Below are positions 45,206 through 55,649 of a DNA stretch of 64,000 nucleotides, one piece after another. The position numbers and the translations under genes are program-made. How positions within the stretch are numbered: the stretch's first letter is position 1; every line of letters starts with the position of its first letter. The stretch covers positions 79,368,001 to 79,432,000 of the forward strand of contig CM060895.1 in NCBI GenBank assembly GCA_030762935.1, given 5' to 3'. The stretch is from Hymenopus coronatus. Its lineage: Eukaryota > Arthropoda > Insecta > Mantodea > Hymenopodidae. The notes under the pieces were generated by a model. That model was not told the DNA's origin. It did not search any database and was given only the letters and a program-made list of their open reading frames with translations.

Positions 45206-45850
45206 AGAACTTTATGCCGGTTAGTTTCATATGGCTACTGTTTCAATAAACATCGACACTTTTCGTGGTTGGTTCGTAACAAAGAATATGGTACGGATTT
45301 TCAGTTGCACTTAATGATGTCATTTTCCTGTCGTACGTAAGTACATTATGTTTTATGATGACTGCATTAAAAATCTTTTGTTGTTGAGTGCTGCCTCTCA
45401 AGCGCATTTCATCAGCTTTGAAAGGTTTGAATTTGCATTTATTGTCACGTATACGATGCCTCGTTATTCTGTTAAACAGGTTTCTTTGTCAGTTCGGTCC
45501 TGTGTGTTTGAACAAGGGATTATACAGGTGCTTTCTATCATTTTATTTTGTATCGTCGAGTTTAATGACATCCTTTTTAGTCCCGTGATACTGTGAACAC
45601 AGCACTTCTTTTTATTCCTTTGTTGAGGTTATTGTGATGAACCAATAAACAATGTTATCTGCTTTTGTATACACACTTAACATTTGCCACCTCTGATTTA
45701 ATAAGGCCACTAAAAGAGGTATTTCTCCTGGTTCACTTTGTCCTAAAAATAGAAACGTAGATAACTCCCTATTTTTCGAAGGAAATCTGCATTCTTTTCA
45801 ATTATGAATAATAATATGACGATTTTCCATTACTATTTAATTTATCTTAT
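45206..45850. other. unassigned spacer
   Basis: Two overlapping open frames (45348-45596) are hydrophobic and show no domain. Nothing else seen. Confidence 0.3.
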
Positions 45851-45852
45851 TT

Positions 45853-45905
45853 CTGCTTTCTCTACTTATTATATAGCACATAAGTAGAGAAGGTATTGCA
45901 CTATT
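45853..45905 (-). repeat. R1 tail stub
   Basis: GCTTTCTCTACTTATTATATAG plus ATAAGTAGAGAAGGTATTGC: only the terminal hairpin. Confidence 0.75.
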
Positions 45906-46053
45906 CAGTGGCTTCCTGGCCTATACGAACCTACAGTATGCTTTCTAATCTAATCCAATCCCAAACATAATCCTAAAAGGGGTTTTCCCTTATCCTGAAA
46001 ATACAAATGTCGAGTAACTTTAAGCTCCCTGCACCAAATAAATCAATAAATTA

Positions 46054-46197
46054 ATGAAAATGGATATTCCCGAAGAGAATGATGATGCTAAAAAAGCTGT
46101 ACTTAGTTTGTTACCCGGCAAGGATTTAAACAACAAAGAATTTTCATTATTTAAAGAATGGGAAGCTACCAAAGGAGTTAAAATGGTTTACAATTAA
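46054..46197 (+). CDS. unrecognised 47-codon open frame of protein-like composition
   Basis: ATG at 46054 to TAA at 46195-46197. It has an acidic/basic start (M-K-M-D-I-P-E-E-N-D-D-A-K-K), then a Leu-rich V-L-S-L-L-P-G-K-D-L stretch and a charged Phe/Trp end (F-S-L-F-K-E-W-E-A-T-K-G-V-K). No long runs of AT-rich codons, in contrast with nearby chance frames. It could be a short terminal exon, a decayed transposon or retrogene end (an A-rich stretch follows at 46192-46205), or chance. No family recognised. Confidence 0.3.
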   Translation: MKMDIPEENDDAKKAVLSLLPGKDLNNKEFSLFKEWEATKGVKMVYN

Positions 46198-46253
46198 ATA
46201 AAAACTTATCTTTGTTTTTCCTAGGATACATGAAATGTATGCATGAAGTATAT

Positions 46254-46580
46254 AGGATGGATGGATGGGTGGGTGGATAGTTAAGTTTATTTGCCAGAAC
46301 AAAATATATTGTGCAGCAACGTCAAATACAATATAAAAACAATTGGCAGTATTATAAAATTTATCCACACAATAAAATGGATTTAAAATCAAAGTGCCCT
46401 TCACTGATCTCTTAAAAGTTTCAATGGAGAGAGTTTGCTGTTACTGAGATTGTTGAATAGATTTAATGATATTATTTCAAAGGAATTTTGTATCTTACTA
46501 TATTTACATCTATTTATATAAATTTTGGAACTAGTTCTGTTGTGATGGATTTCGGAACATAGATTGTGTTTATGACTATT
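46254..46580 (-). mobile_element. LINE 3' end with (ATCC)n terminus
   Basis: Downstream of the reverse-transcriptase relic on the minus strand. A short His/Asn/Lys-rich C-terminal region lies in a shifted frame (46401-46613), then a 3' untranslated part, then CATCCATCC/CACCCACCCATCC units (46254-46278). Tandem short repeats at the 3' terminus are usual for CR1/jockey-type LINEs. Confidence 0.6.
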
Positions 46581-46584
46581 TTTC

Positions 46585-46945
46585 TTAGCAAATAAAGAGG
46601 CAGTGGAACACAAACAAAGAAGGCAAAGTTAAAACACCCAATTTAATAAATAAAGGTTTACAATGAGTTCTGGGGGCTACACCACATAAAATTCGAATGG
46701 CCTTTTTCTGTAATAAAATTATCTTTTTAGCTAAAGCATGGTTCCCCCAAAATAAAATACCATAGCTCAAATGACTATGGATTTGTCCATACTAAACTGA
46801 TAATAAAACATTGGAACACACATGATTTTTAAAACACATACCATAAATATCTCTGTTTACTTTGTTGGAGATATAATTATGTGAACGCCAACCTAGACCA
46901 GGTTCGAAATGATTGCCTAGAAATGTTATATTAGTTTTAGTTAAA
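46585..46945 (-). pseudogene. non-LTR retrotransposon reverse transcriptase, C-terminal part
   Basis: One frame, broken by a single TAG near 46790-46792, carries the diagnostic end of a jockey/CR1-like reverse transcriptase. In order: T-F-L-G-N (thumb start, usually 'FLGV.LD'), N-Y-I-S-N-K-V-N-R-D-I-Y-G, S-H-L-S-Y-G-I-L-F-W-G-N, then K-K-I-I-L-L-Q-K-K-A-I-R-I-L-C-G-V and P-L-F-I-K-L-G-V-L-T-L-P-S-L. The catalytic YxDD block would lie upstream and is not found, so this is a 5'-truncated copy, as is common for LINEs. A frameshift follows at about 46600. Inactive, but with few lesions, hence fairly recent. Confidence 0.85.
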
Positions 46946-47428
46946 ACAGCAGGTTAGGGTAAATGTATTTGATATAACTAAGTTACAACATGGCAGTCAT
47001 GTCGCGAATTTTAGATGATATGTATTTCTAACAGACATCCACAGATGCGCATATAGCCAACGACCGTTTCCTAATGTAATGGCCCTTGTAAATGCTCTGC
47101 GATGTGTAGATAGGCACCATAACTTCAAGTCATAAAGTTGAAATCCTACATGAAGTTTGTCACAGGAGAAGAATTTAATCTGAAAAATGTAAAGCATATT
47201 TTATGACGCCCCTGCTGTAGCTGGTTTATATTGTTTGCGACTGCTATAATGTATACGGTAAAGCAGGTGTTACTCTGAGGAATATGTAGATGTTACTTTT
47301 AATGTTGGAGCAGCATCTACGGTTAATAACGGGTTATGAGACGAGCAAAAGGAATCAAGAGATATTTGCTTTTCTACTTGTCCCTTAGGGCACTTTGAGT
47401 AAATCCCTTTTAGATGTTAACTGCCAAG
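46946..47428. other. unassigned spacer, possibly decayed LINE 5' continuation
   Basis: No frame with LINE motifs could be followed beyond 46945. Confidence 0.35.
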
Positions 47429-47430
47429 TA

Positions 47431-47937
47431 CACTCAAAGACATTAAAATACGCTTGGCGCTGTGATTTTGCTGAAGATATAACGTTTGACGGGGACTCCG
47501 CATTAGAGCGATTCTGATAAACATGTCACGGGAGTAAGAAACGACAAATTAGGTAATCAACTCTTATCATCTTTTAACACCCGACACTCCCTCAGAACAA
47601 GTTAACTTGCATAAATATTGTGTTAATTTAGTCCACCACGAGCACTAATTATCTTGGCTTTAGAACTTCAGTATGTTACACAGAGAAACGCTTAATCTTA
47701 TTTTGTATCTCCCTGTGAGAGTGGCTTATTGTCCCACTAGAAAGTTTAGGGATCACCTGTTCACCACTCAGAACTTCATTTGTCCGCAAGCTACGTTTCA
47801 TGTCCCTTCCCTTCCGTAACATGTCCTAGCAACATGCTTTCAGGAGCATAGCAAACAGGTGAAAGACATGAGTGGAGTTAGCGAAAAGACCTCTCTTACG
47901 ATAAGTATTTTCAGGCGATTTTTAATGTCTTTGAGTG
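47431..47937. mobile_element. 507-bp MITE with TA duplication
   Basis: The left end CACTCAAAGACATTAAAA (47431-47448) is repeated exactly, complemented, at 47920-47937; further pairing continues with mismatches. TA stands on both sides (47429-47430 and 47938-47939). A CACT start with a TA duplication is typical of IS630/Tc1/mariner-type non-autonomous elements. No coding frame. Confidence 0.8.
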
Positions 47938-48089
47938 TACATGAGGAAATGCATGTCTTCTTCTGCTGCCAGTATTAAAAAATCGACGAGATAGCGATAA
48001 CTGCTAACAGTAAAAAGAGATTATATATGTATTTATACTCGATCCAACAGTCATTTTCGAGATCCATAAAGACCATCCTGAAGAAGTAA

Positions 48090-49024
48090 ACATAGAAGAT
48101 CTGTTGTGTTTCATTCCCTAACCGCTCTACAAACAAACTATTCTAATAAAGGATTATTCTTTTATCTGTAACATGCTAATCTTGCAGAAATTCTCTTATT
48201 ACTTACTTCGGTCTAAGCAGTAGAGGAATAAGGCAATTTACTACACTATAGCGATAGTCAAATCCTTTAAAAGCTGATCACTACGTGAAAAATTGAAGTT
48301 AGGTTTGCTTTGCACGGACAGCAGTTAAAAAAAAAGACATAAAATGTAAGATGACTTCCCATTTGAGAAAAATTAACGTAGTTTAAAACTAAAAGCATTA
48401 ACATGGAACATCACGGAAACGGCCAACTCTATAAAAATGTATGTTATAAATTGTGTGCTTAAACGAAATCTACATTTTTGGTGTAATAAGTTTTTGTCTA
48501 TCTCTTAGGGTTTACCAATTATGCAATATTTATTCTGAATGAAGAAGTTTTCACAGGCTATTCCAAGAAAATTCAGATATTACAAAACTCTATATTACAG
48601 ATATTTATATATAAAATATTATATATTATATATATATATTATTTTATATATAAATATCTGTAATATACAGTTTTGTAATCAAAATTGTTAGTCATTTTTA
48701 ATAAAATCAAAGATTATAAACTTTTTCCATGTAAAGGGTAGTTTGGCGTGGAGGAAATTTTCTTGAAAGTGTTAGTGCCGCATCTTTGGTGGATACTAAA
48801 CTGTAATGCAAAGTTTCGTATTTAACGTATTTTCGTTTTTGAGCTATGCTGTCCATAGATACGCGCTCACGCATGCACAACCAGGGATCTTTTTCTAAAA
48901 AGGCTTTTCTCTTAACTCAGGGGACCTCAAAACACATTTCCGGTGAAATTTCGGTATAGAGTATTTAATTGGAATACAATACCTTCTCTATACACTATGT
49001 ACATAGTACGTGTAGAGAAAGTAA
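48090..49024 (+). repeat. R1 copy, full length, carrying an extra palindrome
   Basis: Head TCTGTTGTGTTTCATTCCC; tail ACTATGTACATAGTACGTGTAGAG. It is about 80 bp longer than typical because of the inverted duplication at 48581-48678. Confidence 0.85.
48581..48678. repeat. 98-bp AT-rich perfect-type palindrome
   Basis: The left arm TACAAAACTCTATATTACAG, then ATATTTATATATAAAATA, is repeated complemented on the right with one mismatch in about 38 bp. The centre is (AT)n. Able to form a cruciform or hairpin. Confidence 0.9.
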
Positions 49025-49437
49025 AATTATTAATTATCCAACAGTATTATTTCTCTTGGACAAATACGAGGTAATAAATAGAGGTAATGGGTTTGATGGT
49101 GGGTGCTCGTCTGACGATCACCAAGTTCTTCCTTACCTCCTGAAATGAGTTCGTCATGAAGAAGAATAAAATAAAAGGTATTATCAGCGTCCTTGGTGGA
49201 TCAATAAATTTACTGTGTAATCATTTGTACACCAATTAATTTGTCGTATATGATTCCTCAAAAAAATTAGTTACTTTATATTATTAATATTATCATCATC
49301 ATTATTATTAACATAATAATTTTTGATAAATTTCACGTGCACTTAATAATTCAGACTTATTTGTTATCATTGCATGTGTTTGTGTATATCATTTTAATTT
49401 TTGATTGCTATTTTCCTGTTTGCTTTATCTTTAGTGG
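49025..49437. other. unassigned AT-rich spacer
   Basis: ATTATTAATATTATCATCATCATT low-complexity stretch near 49280-49310. Confidence 0.35.

Positions 49438-49480
<43 letters not shown>
49438..49480. repeat. (GT)n microsatellite outside R1
   Basis: Twenty-one pure GT units. Confidence 0.95.
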
Positions 49481-49482
<2 letters not shown>

Positions 49483-50320
49483 GGGAACGCAAGTGGATAC
49501 ATTTAGGTGTGTTTACATACCAGGTAAGCTTAAAACACAAGTTTAGGTCTCTTTTCGTAGGTGGTTCCGGTCAGTCTGAGGTTGTCGTAAATTTTCCACG
49601 ACTGAGGCATGTGAGCTAGTGTCAGGACTGTATCACTGAGTGTTTAACTCGTTTGGAATGCTGGCAATTTCATATCCAATTAATATTGTATTTAGGCCTT
49701 CTTCATCTATTTCTGATCACCCTAATGCTTTCTTAGGCATCGAATGGTGCAGCCTATCAGCAATCGTGGATGATGTCTTGAATTTTTCAATGTATGATTA
49801 AAACGACAAGCGCCCATGACATCAGCAATGAAACTCACTGTCTCAATGGTGACCGCCTCGGGACCGGCCAGGTAATGAACAGAACGGGTACACATTAGCT
49901 GTTAATTTAAGAGCGCTTCTCAGTCACTACTACTTAACCCTTCAGGTTTCGTATCCATTGATTTCCTAGTGTATAATTCTTACTAGGGATAGCATCTGGG
50001 AACCGATAGTGAGACAGAATCGAAGTACCGCAGCATGATATATAGTAGCTGTGTTGACAATGCAATGTGTACGTAGTGGTACTAATAGAAGGAAAATGTG
50101 GCAGTGGTTGCTGGTAGACTGTGCTTTTTCACTAGCAGTGGAAGGCGATTGAGGTTGAGTGGGCGGTAAATATAAGTACCACTGATTTACGGGACCTAAC
50201 AATTTTAATATTTACATACATTCAATTGCGGTTGTGCAACAAGTCATCAGCATCATACATAGACTACAATGCACAACCTACATTCTAACCACTCAAATAT
50301 AAATCGTCTCCGATTGGCAC
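49481..50320. other. unassigned low-copy DNA
   Basis: Less AT-rich than average. No R1, and no frame with a recognised domain. It may belong to the transposon of which the hAT-like relic is part. Confidence 0.35.
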
Positions 50321-51190
50321 TTAAACAGGGTTTATATTATGAAAAACTTCGCTCATATCACAAGATGTGATTAGAGCAAAACGGAAACAGGACACATCAT
50401 CGACTTTTGGGTAATATACTCCATCAGAAGTTATTTCCGCAGCAATACCTCGTAACACATTTCGTATTTCAGGCATTATTGAAAATCCGATATTTGTTCC
50501 AAACACTGTCTGCACTTTCTTTTTCATACGGTCTAAAACAGGTGTCACGAGTATCTGTTTAATTGCTTTCACAAGTTCATCAACAGCTTTCAGGGCTCCA
50601 GGTATTTCAATGTTCGATGTTTCTAAATATATGTTATCGTCGTAGATATATTTGCAAAGTTCTTCTGTATGAATTTAAATCTTCATGCAAGCCGTTTGAA
50701 GCAAACAATTGTACAATCTTGATTGAAGAACTTGCACTATCATCAAAGGCATTAATTATCTGTAAAACAGTATTGTACTATTTAGCATAGTATACGGCTG
50801 CGTCAAGCCAACGCGTTATTACGGGTTGTTTACATGTGGCACGTGCAGTCGCCAACGCAGGTCGGTCTCTACTCGGTAGGTATGCAACTAGTATCTGTTT
50901 GTGTCCTGCTATCGTTCCCCAAGGTGCTATACCTAGTTCTTACACACAGTATAACCCCCTTTTCTGTATGTGGTAGTGATCACCAGTTGTTAAATTCCTG
51001 TTCGCAGAGCTGCTGTCTTATCTTTTGAACGTTTGCTAATTCAAAGTCCATGTCCATGGGTAATCCAAGCTTTTCAAAACATTTTTGAGCTTCGGAGGCA
51101 ACATCTCGAATTTTGTTTATGTACATGTTGTTACATTTGTGGATGACTTTGCAGACGTTTATAGTAGGAAGGCTTCCCAACTGCATCTAA
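50321..51190 (-). pseudogene. hAT-like transposase relic, frameshifted
   Basis: Three collinear minus-strand pieces. First, 50980-51186: Q-L-G-S-L-P-T-I-N-V-C-K-V-I-H-K-C, ending in a charged E-L-A-N-V-Q-K-I-R-Q-Q. Second, about 50670-50760: N-A-F-D-D-S-A-S-S-S-I-K-I-V-Q-L-F-A-S-N-G. Third, 50321-50665: a long frame ending R-F-A-L-I-T-S-C-D-M-S-E-V-F-H. The last resembles the 'FxxxPxTSxDxERSFS' C-terminal dimerisation block of hAT transposases, in which an acidic and an SFS motif are expected; here the latter is decayed. The pieces are in different frames, and the BED finger and DDE domain are not seen. The family call is from memory and uncertain. Confidence 0.45.
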
Positions 51191-51395
51191 AAGGTCCAAG
51201 TTCTTTACAGTTTTTGTCAGCGTATAAGATGTGGTCTGGTGTGTCTGTGCGAAGTTAGAAGATTTCTTTCAAAGTGCTTTTAATGAGTCTGTCAAAATCA
51301 ACCAGAAATGTAGGGATTATGGGTAATGTGGAATATAAAGATCATTGATGGGCATATGAATGGCGATAGAACAGGGATTTTTGGTGTGGCTGTAA
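51191..51395. other. possible 5' continuation of the hAT-like relic
   Basis: Low AT bias, frames interrupted; nothing decisive. Confidence 0.3.
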
Positions 51396-51404
51396 AATAT
51401 AATA

Positions 51405-51449
<45 letters not shown>
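51396..51449. repeat. (AT)n microsatellite
   Basis: About 25 AT/TA units directly abutting the tail of the following R1 copy. Confidence 0.95.
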
Positions 51450-51450
<1 letters not shown>

Positions 51451-52250
51451 CTATGGAGAAGGTACTGTATTCCACCTAAAATTTTGATATCGAAATTTCA
51501 CTAGAAATATAAGTTTTGAGATCACCTGAGTCCAAAATAGCATTTTTGGTCTAGGTCTGTATGTCTGTGAAAAGCATGGCTCAAAAAATAAAAGACCAAA
51601 CTAGTATTGAAGTTTATTTATTTTGCAAGGATTTTATGAAAATACTCCAACCCCATGAAAAAATGTAAAATGTTGTTTTTCTCAAAAATACCGCTAATGG
51701 TTTTGATAAAATACCGTTCATTACAGATATTTACATCACAAATCAAATGTATATCTCGAGTTTTATGGGAATAGCTTCTGAAGACCTGTTCATTTTGGAT
51801 GAATTTTGCTGAATTTTGCACAACTAATTTCTGTACTAAAGCTTGCTGTGCTTAAAGTACAGAGCTTTATATTTCGTTAAAACACACAATTTATAGCATG
51901 TGCAGTTTTGTTGTAGAGTTGACCGTTTCAAAGACATTCCTTGTAATGGTTTAAAGTTTAAACTACGTAGCCTTTCTCAAACTGCTTACCTTACCTTTCC
52001 TTTCAATTTCCGTTTGTTTACCGCTGGCCTTGCAAAGCGAACCGAACATCAACTGTTCACATAGCGACCAGCTTATAATAGATATAACTATCACTCTAGA
52101 CACGCTTCCCTACTATTACAGGGAATCATGAAGTAAGACTATTTCTGCATATTTCTTAGCATGATGAAGGCAAAAGAATCTCTTTTGTAAGAATAGTTTG
52201 TTTGCAGAACGGGTAGATGAAGTGATGGGAATGTAACACATCCAATTTTT
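51448..52250 (-). repeat. R1 copy, near full length
   Basis: The outer half of the tail hairpin is replaced by the AT tract; head ATGGGAATGTAACACATCCAA. It faces the next copy head-to-head. Confidence 0.8.
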
Positions 52251-52261
52251 TAAAATTAAAA

Positions 52262-52983
52262 TTAAAAAATCTGATGTTCTACACTCACATGACTTTCTAT
52301 AGCTACTCTATAACAAACTTCTTACAAAAGATAATTCTTCATTCAACACCATGCTAATCGATATAAACGTTAGCACAATTTTATTACTTAGTTCCTTATA
52401 AGTAGACTGGAACTAAGGGAATGTACTAGGCTAAAGTGAAAGTAAAATGTTTTGAAAGCTGTCGTTATTCGATTGTCAATGCAAATCGCTTCTTTGCTTC
52501 GCCAGGAGTAGAATAAAAGAAAAACGGACACTCATCTGAAAAAATGTGAGTACTTCACAAATGAAAACTAAAATCAAGGGATACCTCGAAAACGATAAGC
52601 TCCACGATATAATGTATATGACATAACTTGTGCATTTTAACAAGACCTACATTTTTTGTATCGTAAGTTGTCTATCTCTTACGGTTTAGTAGTTATGCCA
52701 AATTAAGCAACATTCATCCAGAATAAACAAGTCTTTAGAAGCTATTCCCATAAAATTCAAGATATACATTTAATTTGTGCTAGAAATGACTTTAATATAT
52801 AGTATTTTATTCAAAATCGTTAGAGCAGAAATACAAAAATTTTTAAATTTATTCCATGTAAAGGGTTGTTAGGGGTGGGGGGATTTTTTTGAAAAATCTT
52901 CGTGTCGTATCCTTGGAAGATACCAAACTTAAATACCAAGTTTTATATTTAACGGCCTTTTCGTTTTTGAGCTATGCTGTCCA

Positions 52984-53034
<51 letters not shown>

Positions 53035-53192
53035 ACAGACCTGTTTCTTAATATTTTTTTTTTTTTTTTTTTGATTCAGGGAGTCCTAAAACATGTATTT
53101 CCGGTGAAATCTCGACATCTACTTTTTTGGGTGGAATACAATACTTCTGCATCCCTATGTACATTGTACATACGGGGCTAGAGAAAGTAAAA
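52262..53192 (+). repeat. R1 copy, full length (CTAGC subtype)
   Basis: Head TCTGATGTTCTACACTCACATG with CTATAGCTACTC; a CA microsatellite of about 25 units; tail ACATACGGGGCTAGAGAAAG. Confidence 0.9.
52984..53034. repeat. (CA)n microsatellite in R1
   Basis: The longest pure CA run at the R1 position, about 25 units. Confidence 0.95.
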
Positions 53193-53455
53193 ATGTAAAT
53201 AGTTAAAAGAAAGTCTAACAATTTATTATATTATCTATTTTCTGAATTTAATACATTGGACAAATCTTCCGGTACTAAACTGTTAATTTAAGCAACACAT
53301 TTGGCAGGACAGTGCGTTTGGTTGAGTCACGTGGGACCAAACAGTAGCTAACGAGATACACAGGCTACGACCCGAAATGAAATCTGTTGATCTTTCTAGT
53401 ATAACCATGGCCCTAAGAAATAAAATTACAGTTGCGTAATACCCTCATATTCATA
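53193..53455. other. unassigned spacer
   Basis: Nothing recognised. Confidence 0.3.
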
Positions 53456-53690
53456 AATTAAAATTGAGCTTTATTTAATTACTGTGGTTCTCAGCGTTCC
53501 GTTCTATACTGGGCTTGAGGTTCTTCTATGTGCCATAAATCTACAAGCACCGGTTTACTTCCCTTCCGAAGAAAGCCATGCATCTTTTACACTCGAAAAA
53601 AGACGCTATATCCTTCCGCCGGGTTTGTACAGTCACCTTGGGAACCAGAGTGTTAATCCTAGACCAAAGACAAATATAACTGCCTGTTAA
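53456..53690 (-). mobile_element. 28062-type SINE-like element, second copy
   Basis: AAATTAAAATTGAGCTTTATTTA, TTCTCAGCGTTCCGTTCTATAC, GTGCCATAAATCTAC and GGTTTACTTCCCTTCCGAAG follow the order of the 28062 element. The tRNA-like end (CCGGGTTTGTAC) is degraded. Confidence 0.65.
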
Positions 53691-53721
53691 TTTTGTAGAA
53701 AAGATATAGTTAGCATTGGTT

Positions 53722-53805
53722 CAAATGTTTTTCACACAAGCCGTGTGTAGGACATGTCAGCACGGCACCAAACTTTCCAACTGGCTTGCATGTATCCGCA
53801 TTTCC
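53722..53805. mobile_element. family D scrap
   Basis: TTTTTCACACAAGCCGTGTG, GGACATG and GCACGGCACCAAACTTTCC: outer edge and centre without the tRNA-like arm. Confidence 0.5.
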
Positions 53806-54024
53806 TCTAAGATACAGTTAGATATATTATGAAACTATTGTTAACCAAGTTTATGATTACCATTACTACATAGCTCTGATTCGCAGTTTATCAGGTTAGC
53901 CTCGGGAACAAGCTTAAAAATTTGACAGGAAAGCAAACAAAATAATCAATAACAATATATATTTATCAACTTAGAAACGAAGTACAATGTACAGAAACAT
54001 AATAATTATTCAGTATGGAAAAAC
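53806..54024. other. unassigned spacer
   Basis: Nothing recognised. Confidence 0.3.
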
Positions 54025-54075
54025 AATTTGATGGTTTCATTCACATGAATCTCTCGGCATCTCTGCAACAATTTA
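54025..54075 (+). repeat. R1 head, left of a SINE insertion
   Basis: GTTTCATTCACATGAATCTC to CAACAATTTATT. The same copy resumes at 54347 with GTTATAAAACTTATTC. Confidence 0.8.
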
Positions 54076-54346
54076 TTATTTTTTTTATAGTTTCATTTAT
54101 TAGCCCCCTTTACCATCTAAGGTCATATCGGGGGCTTTGCACTTGAAACAACACGTTGTCTGTAGGTTCTTTTACGTTTGGTTTAAATAATTTTATTTCC
54201 TTCAAACTCACACACATTCACTCTCACATACATACTTCCAGACTCTGTGGGGGATAGGGAATAATTCTGGCTAATGAAACATTCCCCACCCTAGCCGAGA
54301 ATCGAACCCGGGACTTCCGGGTGAGAAGTCAGCTCGCTAACCACTT
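54076..54346 (-). mobile_element. tRNA-derived SINE (family C) inserted in R1
   Basis: The minus strand starts AGTGGTTAGCGAGCTGA (A box), then GGGTTCGATTCTCGG (B box, complemented 54297-54311). The body AATTATTCCCTATCCCCCAC and GCCCCCGATATGACCTTAG follows, ending in an A-rich tail next to TTATT. TTATT occurs on both sides and is the likely target duplication. Confidence 0.8.
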
Positions 54347-55095
54347 ATTGTTATAAAACTTATTCATCTATCTCCTTCATGCTAATCAAGATAGACATTA
54401 GAACAACTGGTCCTATTGCTGGGTTTCTTTAAAGTAGGACAGCAAGGGAATACACCAAGATAAAATGATAGTAAAATATTTACAAATCTGGTCGCTATGT
54501 TAAACAATTGAGGTTCAGTTCACTTTGCATGGTGACTTCCCATTTGAGAACAGTTAGGTAGTTTAAAATTGAAAGCAATGACAAGGAATATATGGAAAAC
54601 GCTAACTCCACAAGAAAAAATTAAGTATGTGAAAATAGTGTTTTAATCAGATCTACATTTTTTGTGAAGTAAGTTTTTGTCCGTATTTTGCGGTTTACCA
54701 GTTATGCAAAATTCATCTACAATAAAGAGGCCTTCAGAGGCTATTCCCAGGAAAATACAAAGTATAAATATTATTTACCATGTAAATTGTTTAATATACG
54801 ACATTTTAATCAAAATCGCTACAGTTCTTTTTTTGATATAATCAATATTTTCGAAAATGAAAAGGGTAGTTAGGTGGATTTTTTTTTTAAAATTTCCGTG
54901 TTGAATTCTTACACAATATGAAACTTAAACCGCAATTTTTTCGTTTTTGAGTTAACGTGTTCATAGACACACGAGCACACATTCCTTTTCTAAAATACTT
55001 TTTTTGTAAGAGCGAATTTCCGGAGAAAGCTCAGTATCAAATTGTTGGGTGGAATGCAATACCTTCTATGTAAACTATAGAGAAAGTAAAAACAA
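54347..55095 (+). repeat. R1 copy, right of the SINE
   Basis: Continues to a decayed tail TTCTATGTAAACTATAGAGAAAG; the internal palindrome is lost. Confidence 0.8.
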
Positions 55096-55288
55096 GTTAT
55101 CAGTGTTACACAAGTCATCAAAATAAGTGTTAAAAAGAAAAGCAGGATGTGAATTTCTTTTTGTTATTATGTACCATCTGGTCAGGTATATTCTACGTTT
55201 ATTTTCCCATTTTTCACTCCTACCACATTTGTTTTACTTTTTGCCTGTGTCCGGTTGCTCCAATTGCCATGTCGCTGTACATTTTCAG
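55096..55288. other. unassigned spacer
   Basis: Ends in a pyrimidine-containing acceptor-like GTACATTTTCAG at 55277-55288. Confidence 0.3.
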
Positions 55289-55373
55289 ACGTATGTGGCC
55301 AACAGCAGATTCAGTAGCTCTGCTGTTGAAAACGTACGAGGGCTGGAAGGAAAAAGGGGGTGAGAGAAAGTGA
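55289..55373 (+). CDS. short open segment after an acceptor-like site, possible Myb/SANT-like scrap
   Basis: After TTTTCAG (to 55288) the frame reads R-M-W-P-T-A-D-S-V-A-L-L-L-K-T-Y-E-G-W-K-E-K and then stops. A Trp near the start followed by 'xxLLLxxYxxxKxxF' is the shape of helix 1 of the trihelix/MSANTD DNA-binding domain used by Harbinger-type transposon proteins and by some host factors. Only about 22 residues support this. Possible exon start, transposon scrap or chance. Confidence 0.25.
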
Positions 55374-55517
55374 CAAGAGAGGAAGAGGGACGATGTTTTG
55401 AAGATAAGCGTCACCTCAGAGTAACTGGTGCCCTGGGGATTTAAGAGGCAAACTTCATTGAAAGTAGTGTCTGTGCATTTTCAACCTTGCAGACCTCAAG
55501 AGATGCCATGAGGCATT
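55374..55517. other. unassigned spacer
   Basis: Purine-rich AGAGAAAGTGACAAGAGAGGAAGAGGG near 55362-55390; nothing else. Confidence 0.3.
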
Positions 55518-55635
55518 TTACTTTCTCTACACGTACTATGTACATAGCGTATAGAGAAGGTATTATATTGCACCCAAAAATTCGATACCGAGATTTCACC
55601 GGAAATATATGTTTTGGGACCCCTTGAATCAAAAA
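55518..55635 (-). repeat. R1 tail, left part of an interrupted copy
   Basis: TTTTACTTTCTCTACACGTAC to CCCCTTGAATC followed by A-rich sequence, where a plus-strand copy begins. Confidence 0.85.
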
Positions 55636-55649
55636 AAAAAAAAAAAAAA

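Noticed and set aside
45348..45596. Two overlapping hydrophobic frames
   Set aside because: T-rich DNA gives Phe/Leu/Ser-rich frames by chance; no domain.
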